A stretch of DNA of 64,000 nucleotides from a bacterium (GTDB lineage Bacteria > Cyanobacteriota > Vampirovibrionia > Obscuribacterales > Obscuribacteraceae): the NCBI GenBank assembly GCA_016124935.1, contig WGMS01000001.1, forward strand, positions 1 through 64,000. Reading direction: 5' to 3'. The notes beneath the pieces were generated by a model. That model was not told where the DNA came from, did not search any database, and worked only from the letters and a program-made list of their open reading frames with translations. The translations under genes were made by a program, and so were the position numbers. Shown here piece by piece: positions 24,676 to 33,628 of the stretch; the first letter of the stretch is position 1; the number at the start of each line of letters is the position of its first letter.

Positions 24676-26250
24676 ATGGCTAAGCCCTCCAGTTCTCAGA
24701 CAAGAGGTTCTCAGAAAGCGTCGGATACTTCGGAAACGCCGAAGACCAAGTCCAATTCCGGATCCGAATCCGAATCCGAATCCAAGCAGAGAGGGGAAGA
24801 TTCCCTGACTAGAACTAGATACTTGAAAGGGGAGAAGAAGCCGACAAAAGCCGGGGAAAAGCCTAAAGCCAAACCCAAAGAGAAGTCTCTTAAAAAGATT
24901 GAAGAGGAGCTCAATCAAAGGGAAGTCGCTCTGATTGAAAGAGAGATCAAGACGATTCGGCTTCAAGAAGAGCTGGATAGATTGCGTCCTCTCTCCGGTC
25001 TCTACCGGGTGGTCAAATCCATGGCCACCGAAAGGAAGCTCGACCCACTGCTCGAGACCATAACCAGAGAGACTCAATCGATGCTTAAGGCTGACCGCTG
25101 CAGCGTTTTTGTCGTCGAGCAGGATGGAGAAGGCGAGGTGGAGCTCTGGACGAAAGTAGCCCAGGGTCTAGACGGCTCCAAAACAATCCGTATCCCCATG
25201 GACGGCACCAGCATCGTCGCTTACTGTGCTCGGTCCGGAGTGATTATCAATATTCCCGACGCCTACGAAGACGAGCGCTTCGACAGAGCAGTCGACAAAC
25301 AGACAGGCTATAGAACCAGAAGCGTTCTATGCGTGCCGATGATGAACCGTTCAGGTCGGGTCATAGGTGTGTTTCAGGTCCTCAATAAGGATGGTGGTCC
25401 TTTCACATCTGAAGATGAAGACTGGCTCCAGGCCCTGGCGGCAGTCGCCGCGGGCCTGATAGAACAGGCCCAGGCCTATCAAGAAATAGAACAATTCGTA
25501 GACAAAACCCTCGAAGTTCTCGCCCAGACCATTGATAAACGGGATCCATTGACCGCCGGTCATTCGATAAGGGTGACAAAGTACAGCTTGCTTATTGGCG
25601 GCTCTATGAATGTCCACTCGAAGGACATCGACGTGCTCCGCTATTCGGCAATGATGCACGATTACGGAAAAATCGGCGTTCCGGAAGCAATCCTCTGGAA
25701 GAACGGCAGACTGACCCCGGAAGAGTATGCCTGTGTGCAGACCCATGCCCGAATAACTTTCGATCTGCTCAGCAACCTGCCCTTCACCCGACGCCTCCAG
25801 GCAGTACCTTATGTGGCCAGTTGTCACCATGAGAAACTCGACGGCACAGGCTACTACCGCGGTCTGAAAGGCGAAGAGATCCCTTTCTTGTCCAAGATAA
25901 TCGCTGTCGCCGATGTATTCGATGCTCTCACTTCGGTAAGGCACTATCGCAACCGCATGCCGATAGATAAGGTCTACGAGATTCTTTGCTCAGGCAAAGG
26001 CAATCACTTCGAACCTGATTGTGTCGACTCATTTCTCGATCTGCCCTGTCACAACGTCCTTACGGTGATGGAGACCGAACGGGATCACTCCGGTTCCGAC
26101 GAGATCAATCTTTTCAGAGACGTCCGCTGGAAACGCCTGGTGGAGCTGGTCTCCGGGGCAAAGCCTAAAAGGGGCGAAGAAGATCTGAAAGCTATCTTCG
26201 AACGCATTTATAACCACGGTCTGCCCAAGGATTATAAGTCTCTAGACTAA
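24676..26250 (+). CDS. GAF domain and HD-GYP domain protein (putative c-di-GMP phosphodiesterase)
   Basis: The first 90 residues are a Ser/Lys/Glu-rich linker with a SESESES repeat, followed by a short coiled coil (about 72-100). A GAF sensor domain spans about 115-265 (MLKADRCSVFVVE, RSVLCVPMMNRSGRVIGVFQVLNK). An HD-GYP domain spans about 275-470, with the metal motif MMHDYGKIGVP and HHEKLDGTGYYRGLKGEEIP; the GYP signature reads GYY. HD-GYP enzymes hydrolyse cyclic di-GMP. A PilZ protein at about 50.1 kb is a candidate reader of the same messenger. No receiver or membrane domain is present, so a small ligand of the GAF domain may control it. Confidence 0.88.
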   Translation: MAKPSSSQTRGSQKASDTSETPKTKSNSGSESESESKQRGEDSLTRTRYLKGEKKPTKAGEKPKAKPKEKSLKKIEEELNQREVALIEREIKTIRLQEELDRLRPLSGLYRVVKSMATERKLDPLLETITRETQSMLKADRCSVFVVEQDGEGEVELWTKVAQGLDGSKTIRIPMDGTSIVAYCARSGVIINIPDAYEDERFDRAVDKQTGYRTRSVLCVPMMNRSGRVIGVFQVLNKDGGPFTSEDEDWLQALAAVAAGLIEQAQAYQEIEQFVDKTLEVLAQTIDKRDPLTAGHSIRVTKYSLLIGGSMNVHSKDIDVLRYSAMMHDYGKIGVPEAILWKNGRLTPEEYACVQTHARITFDLLSNLPFTRRLQAVPYVASCHHEKLDGTGYYRGLKGEEIPFLSKIIAVADVFDALTSVRHYRNRMPIDKVYEILCSGKGNHFEPDCVDSFLDLPCHNVLTVMETERDHSGSDEINLFRDVRWKRLVELVSGAKPKRGEEDLKAIFERIYNHGLPKDYKSLD

Positions 26251-26350
26251 AGCCCCCCCCCTTGACAGCCTGGTTTACGGCGAGGTATCCGGTGGTATGA
26301 ACCAGATACAGTGGCTATATCCTTTTTATTGATTTTGAGATTTTAAAACC

Positions 26351-27991
26351 ATGCACAGACTCGGCTATCTCATCGTCCTGGGCTTTTGCCTGCTCATTTT
26401 CTCCACGGTCTTAAACTCGGGGACGGCACAATCCCAGGATATAGATAGACCCACGGCGGTGACGGTGAAAGGTCAGCGTCTTTTCATCTATTACTCCTCG
26501 CTGGACGGCCTCACCCCAGAGGAGAGGGCGAGAAGAACCGTAAACAAAATAGAGGCGATCACTACAGATCGTGATTTCGAGCCTGGTCTGGTGAGAATAG
26601 AGGACACTCCGAGCGGTACCAGGTTGATGTACGGCAACGAGGTACTGGCCACAGTCACCATCGACGATGCCAAGGCCCATAAGAGCTCCACCAGAGCTCT
26701 TGCCCGGGGCTTCGCCAACAAATTGAGATCCGCCTTCAGCGAAAAGAAAGAGGAGCTCACCGCCGCCATGGCGGCTTACGCCGTATCCGCTTCGATAGTG
26801 GCGACGATAGTGCTTCTGATCTCTGCCGCGCTTATATTCCAGGGAGGAGCAATCTGTGATAAGAAGCTCCAGGACTGGAAAGGCTCCAGAATCAAGTCCA
26901 TCAAAATCCAGAAAGCGACTCTACTAAGCGCGGACATGATGGCGAACATGATATCTTCGGTGGTGCATCTGATTCAGATCGCTCTGATGATAGCCACTCT
27001 CTATACCTATCTACTCTTTGTGCTGGAAGCCTTTCCCAGCACCCGCGCCCTCGGCAAAGAGTTGAGAACCGCCAGTCTCGTACCTCTTCAACAGGCCTTC
27101 GACGCTTTCTTAGATTACTTGCCCAATCTCTTCGCTATTCTTGTGATCGCCTTGATGACCTATGGCGCCATCGGTCTGGCGAGATTCTTCTTCGATGCGA
27201 TGGATGCAGGCACCATCAAAGTATCAGGCTTCGAGCAAGAATGGGCCAAGCCGACTTATAAGCTCACTCGTCTTTTGATCATTCTCTTCTTCCTGGTGAT
27301 GGCACTGCCCTACGCGCCCGGATGGGAATCGGAGTCTTTCAAGCAAGTGGGATTGCTTTTCGGTCTCCTGTTTTCGCTCGGTTCGACCAGTGTGGTCGGT
27401 CACATCATGGCAGGCACGGTCCTGACCTATTCAAAAGCCTTCAAGGTCGGAGACCGCATCAATATTGGTGGTTGCACCGGCGATATCATCGAAAAGTCGA
27501 TGTTCGTGACCAGAATCCGGACACCGAAGAACGAAGTGATCTCGATTCCCAACGGCGAAATCCTCAACTCTCATATCACCAACTACAGCAAGATGGCTTC
27601 TGCCGACGGGCTGATTCTGCATACCCAGATAACAATAGGCTACGACGTACCGCGCAAAACCGTGAGTGAACTCATGGTAAAAGCCGCCCGGGATACCGAA
27701 CATATCCTGGAATCGCCTGCGCCCTTTGTGCTTCATACCGAGCTGACCGATTTCTCCATCACCTACGAACTGAACGCCTTCACCCATGAAGCGGCATTGA
27801 TGCCACGCATCTATTCCGAACTCCACGAAAAGATTCTGGATCAATTCAATGAAGCCGGACTGGAGATTATGTCTCCTCACTTCTTCAGCCTGCGTGATGG
27901 TAATGCTCTCCAGATACCGTCCGAAAACTGGCCGGAAAAATACCAGGCTCCTGGATTCAATTTATCGCTTGATAAGCCATCCTCCAAATAA
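26351..27991 (+). CDS. MscS-family mechanosensitive ion channel
   Basis: A 546-aa protein with a signal peptide (LIVLGFCLLIFSTVLNSGTAQS), a periplasmic domain of about 120 residues, and then about five membrane helices. The pore and beta domain follow: GLLFSLGSTSVVGHIMAG, KVGDRINIGGCTGDIIEKSMFVTRIRTPKNEVISIPNGEILN and the typical ITIGYDVP strand, ending with the alpha/beta vestibule. Such channels open under membrane tension to release solutes. A TTGACA box lies at 26262 behind a C8 run, but no good -10 follows it. Confidence 0.88.
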   Translation: MHRLGYLIVLGFCLLIFSTVLNSGTAQSQDIDRPTAVTVKGQRLFIYYSSLDGLTPEERARRTVNKIEAITTDRDFEPGLVRIEDTPSGTRLMYGNEVLATVTIDDAKAHKSSTRALARGFANKLRSAFSEKKEELTAAMAAYAVSASIVATIVLLISAALIFQGGAICDKKLQDWKGSRIKSIKIQKATLLSADMMANMISSVVHLIQIALMIATLYTYLLFVLEAFPSTRALGKELRTASLVPLQQAFDAFLDYLPNLFAILVIALMTYGAIGLARFFFDAMDAGTIKVSGFEQEWAKPTYKLTRLLIILFFLVMALPYAPGWESESFKQVGLLFGLLFSLGSTSVVGHIMAGTVLTYSKAFKVGDRINIGGCTGDIIEKSMFVTRIRTPKNEVISIPNGEILNSHITNYSKMASADGLILHTQITIGYDVPRKTVSELMVKAARDTEHILESPAPFVLHTELTDFSITYELNAFTHEAALMPRIYSELHEKILDQFNEAGLEIMSPHFFSLRDGNALQIPSENWPEKYQAPGFNLSLDKPSSK

Positions 27992-28213
27992 TTAGTTCTG
28001 TTTCCGTAATTCTTACAGGTCCAGATAAGCAATCTCTTATAGAAGCTTATTGCTTCTCTGGCTCTCCCCTTGCGTATTTCCAGGGAACCATTTCTTCTCG
28101 GGCCTGGTCTCGGTAGTCTAACCGGGAGCAGATTGAGACTCAGATAAACTGGCTATAAACCTGTCAAGAGTCGAAGCAGATAAAATAACCTGTTCATGAA
28201 AGGAAGAGTATTG

Positions 28214-29179
28214 ATGAAAGCGCCTCCAAAACCTGGCTTTTTTATAGGCTCGCTTCTGACGATGACGGTTTTGCTTGTCGGTCAGAGCGCTTCTGCAGAC
28301 GATCTGTTATCGGCAGCCTCTCCGACCGATTTGAAAGATTCCGGCATTCAAATTGACAAACTGGATCCCGCTCCCGCACCGGCTAATTCGAAAGACTATG
28401 CCGAAGAAGAAGAGGAAGAAGCTACAGAAGAAGAAGAAGAGAGAGAAGCGGAGAAGAGCAGAACAAACAACGAGCCGATAACCGTCTATGAAGACGAAGA
28501 AGAAGACGAGTTGGCGGTCAGAAAAGGAAAGGCGAAAATCTATCTGACCATCTCGGTGCCCCGCAACAAAAAATCCGTGGTCAAAGTCGAAGCCTATCCT
28601 TATCCGCCGAAGCCGCCCAAAAGCACCGGCTACGGAGTCCTGCCCACTGAGCCTAAAGAGGTGAAAGACCTTCTAGTAAACCACGGTTATCTTGGCAGGG
28701 TCGCCATGGATGACGCTTATCCCGCCGGAGGATGGAGATTTCAATATGCGCTTGCCCGGGCCGTTAGGAAAAGCGGCAAATCCGTTCCCCATTCCATCCT
28801 CACCCACTATCGCTGGGCCGATGGCATGATCGCCTACCTGACTCCGGAACTGGAAGCGGTGAACAAAGTAGAAGAAGCCAGACAGGAGCGCTTCAAGAAA
28901 TATCAAGAACAGTACAGCAACAACTACGCTCTGCACAGGAACACCGCAGTCAGAACCAGCGTGGAGAAGGTGAGATTCTTTCCTCTTCCGAACGACCGTC
29001 ACAAAAAAGGAATGAATTTCGGCGGCGTTCTAAAAGACGGCAAATGGTGGATCCTGGCTTCCCACAAAGCTCCGGGTCTAACCTATTTCTGGATTGAAGA
29101 GGTCGATTTGAAGAACGACGATCGTAAGATCCTGGAATTCAACGAGAGCAACGCCATCTGCATTAATGGCGGCTGGTAG
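28214..29179 (+). CDS. Exported hypothetical protein with acidic low-complexity region
   Basis: The frame is open from ATG 28196, but ATG 28214 has the better ribosome site (GGAAGAG 8 nt before it) and is chosen. A signal peptide (FFIGSLLTMTVLLVGQSASA) leads to a Glu-rich stretch (about residues 55-100) and then a globular part of about 200 residues containing YPYPPKPPKSTGYGVLP, DDAYPAGGWRFQYALAR and FGGVLKDGKWWILASHKA. No family recognised. The 3' end overlaps the convergent RNase J-like gene by 17 bp. Confidence 0.62.
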   Translation: MKAPPKPGFFIGSLLTMTVLLVGQSASADDLLSAASPTDLKDSGIQIDKLDPAPAPANSKDYAEEEEEEATEEEEEREAEKSRTNNEPITVYEDEEEDELAVRKGKAKIYLTISVPRNKKSVVKVEAYPYPPKPPKSTGYGVLPTEPKEVKDLLVNHGYLGRVAMDDAYPAGGWRFQYALARAVRKSGKSVPHSILTHYRWADGMIAYLTPELEAVNKVEEARQERFKKYQEQYSNNYALHRNTAVRTSVEKVRFFPLPNDRHKKGMNFGGVLKDGKWWILASHKAPGLTYFWIEEVDLKNDDRKILEFNESNAICINGGW

Positions 29180-30890
29180 TCACTTCATAAGCGACCACTT
29201 GGATGGTCGGCTTGGACTGGAGATTATGGCGGATTATTCTAACCGTCGCCTCTCTGACCGCGTTTTTAATCTCACCTAGGCTGGCATCTCTTTTCTCGAC
29301 TCTGAAGTGTTCAACTAAAGCCTTGACCGCCTCTTCCATTTCTTGCTTGCAGTCAGCCCACTCTCGAGAAAGCAAAAATCCGGAAGCACCACAGGTGATG
29401 CCAGGCTCTCCCACCATGGAGCGATCTTCTCCCAGCAGAAAAGAGACCGTCACCACCCCTTCGTGACTGAGGGACTTTCGCTCTTTCACCGAAAAAGTGG
29501 TGACCTTTTCTCCCTGGAGACGATTGAAGAGTACCGCCGATGCTTCTACACTGCCGGTCACCCTGGCGATACCATGATTGATCTCGAGTATATCGCCGTT
29601 ATTAATCGGGAAGACGCTATCTGACTGCATGCCCCATTCAATGGCCAGGGCGGCATGGTGCATAATGTGACGGCCCTCGCCCATGGCAGGCAAGAAATAG
29701 CGGGGGCGGGTGAGAGAAAGCATCAACTTCAACTCTTCGCGGCTGGCGTGCTTGCTCACATGCAGACCCCGCTTGTAGCCGTGAAAGATCTCGACCCCTT
29801 TGCCGAGGAGTTGGTCTAAGATTCCGGCCATGAAACGTAGTTTGCCGGGCATTATAGGACCGCTATAGACAACACTGTCGCCGGCTTTCAGTTCCACCTC
29901 TTCTCGCTTGGAGAAAGCCAGATCATTGAGCACATTGAGAGGATCGTCCTCGATGCCGCTCAAAATAATCATCACCTCTTCGTCTTTGAGACTGTCAAGC
30001 TTCTCGAGGCTGGACTCTATCTCTCTGTCATATTTGAGATTGCCGGTCACCACCGCCGAAAGAGCTGTTTTGAGAAGCGAATCACCGAGCAGTACCACTT
30101 TTCTGCCCGTGCGGGATGCGATATCGAAGAAGAGCTGGAGCCGATGAGTATTGGTGCCGGGGAAGACCACAAAAACCCGCCCGGAAGCTTTCGCGATCGG
30201 ACTCTCCAGATTACGCTCCAGAGAGGATTCCGAAGCGGTATAGCCTTCATACTCGACCCCTGCCGAGTCGCTTATCAAAAGAGTGACCCCTTTTTCACCG
30301 GCTCTGGCAAATCGGTGAATGTCTAATTGATGTCCGTCCACCGGGGTCTGGTCCAGCTTGAAGCTCGATGTATAGATAATGGTGCCGTTCGGACTTTCTA
30401 TCTTAAGACCGCTGGCATCGGCGATGGCATTGTTGACCGGCAGCCACTCCACCTTGAACGGGCCTATCTGGTAGTCTTTGCCGAACTCGATAGGATCAAG
30501 ACAGGCGGTCAGATCCACAGCCTCGCTGTCCCCGGTGCCGACCACCGACTGGGTGAGGAGCTGGCTGACGAATCTGGGCGCCAGAATTCTGGGTATATCG
30601 AGGTGCCGGAGCAGGTATGGGACGGCACCGGAATGCTCTTCGTGACCGTTGGTAAGAAGCAAAGCCGCAATCTTTTCTTGATTGGCTTCAAGAAAGTTGG
30701 TGTTTGGCAGAAGCAGATCCACCCCGGGCAGATAGCGTGAAGGATAAGCAGCGCCTGCATCGACCAGGATAATCACCCCGGAATGGGAGACCACCCAGAG
30801 AAGCTGGCCCAGTTCGCCCTGCCCGCCAAGAGGTATTATCGCCAGGCTATCATGTTGTATAGTTTGAGATCCGTTGACGATTGAAGACAT
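29163..30890 (-). CDS. RNase J-family metallo-beta-lactamase protein with degenerate active site
   Basis: Length (575 aa) and domain order match RNase J: beta-lactamase, beta-CASP and C-terminal domains, with IPLGGQGELG, FKLDQTPVDG, LISDSAG and HVSKHASREELKLMLSL recognisable. The metal ligands are not: HxHxDH reads NGHEEH (81-86, first His to Asn, Asp to Glu), the NHSIPD histidine is Asn154, the GDF aspartate is Ser176, and PVHGE reads PAMGE. It is therefore probably unable to bind the usual two zinc ions and may be a structural or regulatory partner of an active RNase J elsewhere, as proposed for the weak RNase J2 paralog in Bacillus. The frame is intact, so it is not a pseudogene. Confidence 0.85.
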   Translation of the reverse strand: MSSIVNGSQTIQHDSLAIIPLGGQGELGQLLWVVSHSGVIILVDAGAAYPSRYLPGVDLLLPNTNFLEANQEKIAALLLTNGHEEHSGAVPYLLRHLDIPRILAPRFVSQLLTQSVVGTGDSEAVDLTACLDPIEFGKDYQIGPFKVEWLPVNNAIADASGLKIESPNGTIIYTSSFKLDQTPVDGHQLDIHRFARAGEKGVTLLISDSAGVEYEGYTASESSLERNLESPIAKASGRVFVVFPGTNTHRLQLFFDIASRTGRKVVLLGDSLLKTALSAVVTGNLKYDREIESSLEKLDSLKDEEVMIILSGIEDDPLNVLNDLAFSKREEVELKAGDSVVYSGPIMPGKLRFMAGILDQLLGKGVEIFHGYKRGLHVSKHASREELKLMLSLTRPRYFLPAMGEGRHIMHHAALAIEWGMQSDSVFPINNGDILEINHGIARVTGSVEASAVLFNRLQGEKVTTFSVKERKSLSHEGVVTVSFLLGEDRSMVGEPGITCGASGFLLSREWADCKQEMEEAVKALVEHFRVEKRDASLGEIKNAVREATVRIIRHNLQSKPTIQVVAYEVTTSRH

Positions 30891-31029
30891 CTTCCAGGTC
30901 CTTTATCCAGGATGTAGACAGTTCAGAAGGTGTGGGTTTCTAAGGACCATCCCGGCCGAGGGCTATAGAATTGAACAGGAGCTACCTGAAATTTTAGTTG
31001 CATGACAAGCTTACCCCAGAGGATATGAG

Positions 31030-32586
31030 ATGAGTATTACAAAAGATTCGAAGCTCGAATTACTATACGACAGTGATCAGTCTACATCTTCAGCCGATGC
31101 CATTCACGACATGCAAGCAGGCAGCGAGTCCGGCCGCTCTCCAGAGACTATCAGCTATGGTCAACTTTATAAGCTTGCCGACGAACTTGAAGAGTGTTTT
31201 CGAAAACGATCTATAGAAAGACACAAGAAAGTTCTGATCCTGGGAAGAAACTCTTCCCTTGTGACAGCGTCGATTCTGGCTCTCTGGCGTCTTCAAGCTA
31301 CGGTCATACCGGTGGATTTCCGAATGACCGTCAACGAGATGGCCAACATAGCCGAACGGGTGGACGCCAATCTGGTAATCGTCGACTCGGCCCTGGTGGA
31401 TCTCGATGAACTCAGCGAAAAGATGGGTTCGCGAGCTAATACAATAATTGCACTGGCTGACCTGGCCGATCTCGGCAGGGTAGATACGCCAACTGCCTCG
31501 AAAGAAAGCCAGAGTCGAAAAGACGATTTTCAAGCTCTCGTCATTCTTACCTCCGGCACCACTGGTGTGCCGAAAGGGGCGGTACATTCATATAACGGCT
31601 TAATGAAGAATCTATCGGAACTGGGAGATCTGGTCAATCTCTCCGACAACAAGGTGGTATTGCTGCCCCTGCCGGTCAGCCATATTTTCGGACTGGAAGT
31701 ATTGCTGATCGCGTTGAAAACAAGAGCCGCAGTAGTATTTTGCGATCTAGATCCCGCTTCCTTCGTAAAAGCGATCAATACCCATCGCCCCCATATCATC
31801 GCCGGTGTCCCCACCATATATGGTGCTCTACTGATGCAAGGCAAAGATGTGGTTCATTTAGACCGAGCCGAGGTGCTTCTTTCCGGTGGTGCACCATTGC
31901 CCCTGCCCATGGCCAGGCAATTCGAAGCTGAGTTCGGAAAGCGCCTCAATAACGGCTATGGCTCCACCGAATCAAAAATCATCTGTTTGAACCTCGATGG
32001 TCCTCTCGAATCGGTGGGCAAGCCCATTCCATCCGTAAAGATAAATATTGTCGACGATGGCGGACACTGCCTGCCCGAGGGTGAGACCGGCGAGATATTT
32101 ATAGAAAGCGAACTCTTGATGGACGAGTATCTCAATCAAGCGGAGAAGACCGCAGAAGTTCTTACCGAAAACGGTTATAGAACCGGCGACATAGGACATC
32201 TTGCCGACTCCTATCTCTTTATATCGGGGCGCGCCAAAGAGATGATTATCGTGGCGGGCAACAAAGTCTTTCCGATAGAAGTCGAACAGGTACTGTCCCG
32301 CCATCCGCTGGTGAAAGAGGTAGCGGTCACCGGTCAGGACCACCAGAGACTGGGACAGATTGTGAAAGCGACCATAGTGGTGGCTGATGCAGATCTGGGC
32401 GAAGCCCTCACCGCAGAAGACGAAGCCACTGCCAGAGCGGCCCGGGAAGAGATTTTGAAGAGCCTGAAAGATTTTTCGAAAGAGAATCTCAAAAGGGAGC
32501 TGCGACCGATGGTCTGGGATCTAAGAGCGCTCTCGAACCCCTTGCCCAAGACAAGAAGCGGCAAAGTGGACAAAAAAATGCTCTAA
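31030..32586 (+). CDS. AMP-dependent acyl-CoA synthetase/ligase
   Basis: A 518-aa ANL-superfamily enzyme: P-loop-like LTSGTTGVPKGAV, SHIFGLEVLL, LSGGAPLP, NNGYGSTESKI, YRTGDIG, and the hinge/A10 part GRAKEMIIVAGNKVFPIEVEQVL with the C-terminal lysine in PKTRSGKVDKK. It activates a carboxylic acid to an acyl-adenylate and transfers it to CoA (or a carrier). The acid cannot be told from sequence. GAGG precedes the ATG. The gene is divergent from the RNase J-like gene (139 bp) and nearly abuts the convergent exchanger gene. Co-location with methylmalonyl-CoA mutase hints at fatty or branched acid use, weakly. Confidence 0.85.
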   Translation: MSITKDSKLELLYDSDQSTSSADAIHDMQAGSESGRSPETISYGQLYKLADELEECFRKRSIERHKKVLILGRNSSLVTASILALWRLQATVIPVDFRMTVNEMANIAERVDANLVIVDSALVDLDELSEKMGSRANTIIALADLADLGRVDTPTASKESQSRKDDFQALVILTSGTTGVPKGAVHSYNGLMKNLSELGDLVNLSDNKVVLLPLPVSHIFGLEVLLIALKTRAAVVFCDLDPASFVKAINTHRPHIIAGVPTIYGALLMQGKDVVHLDRAEVLLSGGAPLPLPMARQFEAEFGKRLNNGYGSTESKIICLNLDGPLESVGKPIPSVKINIVDDGGHCLPEGETGEIFIESELLMDEYLNQAEKTAEVLTENGYRTGDIGHLADSYLFISGRAKEMIIVAGNKVFPIEVEQVLSRHPLVKEVAVTGQDHQRLGQIVKATIVVADADLGEALTAEDEATARAAREEILKSLKDFSKENLKRELRPMVWDLRALSNPLPKTRSGKVDKKML

Positions 32587-32595
32587 AAGCGATTT

Positions 32596-33606
32596 CTATT
32601 TACCGATCATCATGTAAAGAATGATGGTTCCGACCACATATATAAAAGCAATACCCAGAGCATCCCAGGCTATGAATGTAGCCTTCTTCTCGGCGCGGTA
32701 ACTGAGACCGATTATTGCTATCGAAGTCATAATGAGCCCGCACAGCGCGCCGACCAGATGGGTTGGCGATATCACCTCGAGCAGAGGACCTTTTAGATAG
32801 AGCGCGTCATCGAGAGAGAGAATGGCCAGATTGAATAGATTGCTGCCCAGTAGATTTCCTACCGCCATATCGAAAGCCCCGATTTTAGCAGCGCTTATAC
32901 AAACAACGATTTCGGGAAGCGAGGTCGAGATTGCTATCAAGACGCTGCCCACAAAAGTATTGCCCAGACCGGTTATGGAAGACATGCGATCGCCGATATC
33001 CGGCAAGAATACACCGGCTGCCACCACCACCAGTGAATTGAGAATGAACATAGTCACAGCCTTTTTCAAAGAGACATCACGATACTGCGCCTCAATGGTT
33101 TCCATGAACTCATTCACCCTTTTCTTCTCGTGTTGATAAATCAATTTCATCGCGAGGATATAGAGAAGAATAAAAAGCGGGCTGAGAGGCTCTATCCATC
33201 CGATGGTGGGCAAACGCTGCTCGGCGACAATATCGAGACAGGCCAGGCCCAGCATGAGCTGGCCGAAACCGGCGGATAGCACATGTCCCTCATGTACCTG
33301 ATGAGAGACCGGCTTGGGACCGGACATAACATCCAATATGGCGATGATCACGATATTGCACATACAGCTTCCGAGAATCGCACCGACGGCTATATCAGGA
33401 AGATCATGGAGAACAACGGAACTGGTCCCGGTTATCAACTCGGGAAGCGATGTGACGGTGGCGAGCAGCACCAGACCGATCCAGGTTCGGCCCATACCGG
33501 TCTTCTCCGCTATGGCGTCCCCGTATTTGGACAACTGGGTGCCGGCAAGAAATATCGCCAGGGCACAGGCGAAAAAAGCGGAGAAAACAAATACTGGACT
33601 GTCCAA
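32596..33606 (-). CDS. Calcium/sodium antiporter (CaCA family, YrbG-like)
   Basis: A 336-aa membrane protein with two alpha repeats: TSLPELITGTSSVVLHDLPD with GAILGSCMCNI in the first half, and STSLPEIVVCISAAK with GNLLGSNLFNLAIL in the second. These glutamates and asparagines line the ion site of Na+/Ca2+ exchangers. It has about ten membrane helices with a charged central loop (KLIYQHEKKRVNEF). It follows the mutase gene by 22 bp on the same strand, so the pair may be co-transcribed, although no functional link is obvious. Confidence 0.87.
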   Translation of the reverse strand: MDSPVFVFSAFFACALAIFLAGTQLSKYGDAIAEKTGMGRTWIGLVLLATVTSLPELITGTSSVVLHDLPDIAVGAILGSCMCNIVIIAILDVMSGPKPVSHQVHEGHVLSAGFGQLMLGLACLDIVAEQRLPTIGWIEPLSPLFILLYILAMKLIYQHEKKRVNEFMETIEAQYRDVSLKKAVTMFILNSLVVVAAGVFLPDIGDRMSSITGLGNTFVGSVLIAISTSLPEIVVCISAAKIGAFDMAVGNLLGSNLFNLAILSLDDALYLKGPLLEVISPTHLVGALCGLIMTSIAIIGLSYRAEKKATFIAWDALGIAFIYVVGTIILYMMIGK

Positions 33607-33628
33607 TTGTCTGGTTCAGAGATTAGAG

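Noticed and set aside
26262-26291. TTGACA box as promoter of the MscS gene
   Set aside because: No acceptable -10 hexamer at 16-18 bp spacing (GTATCC/TATCCG only).
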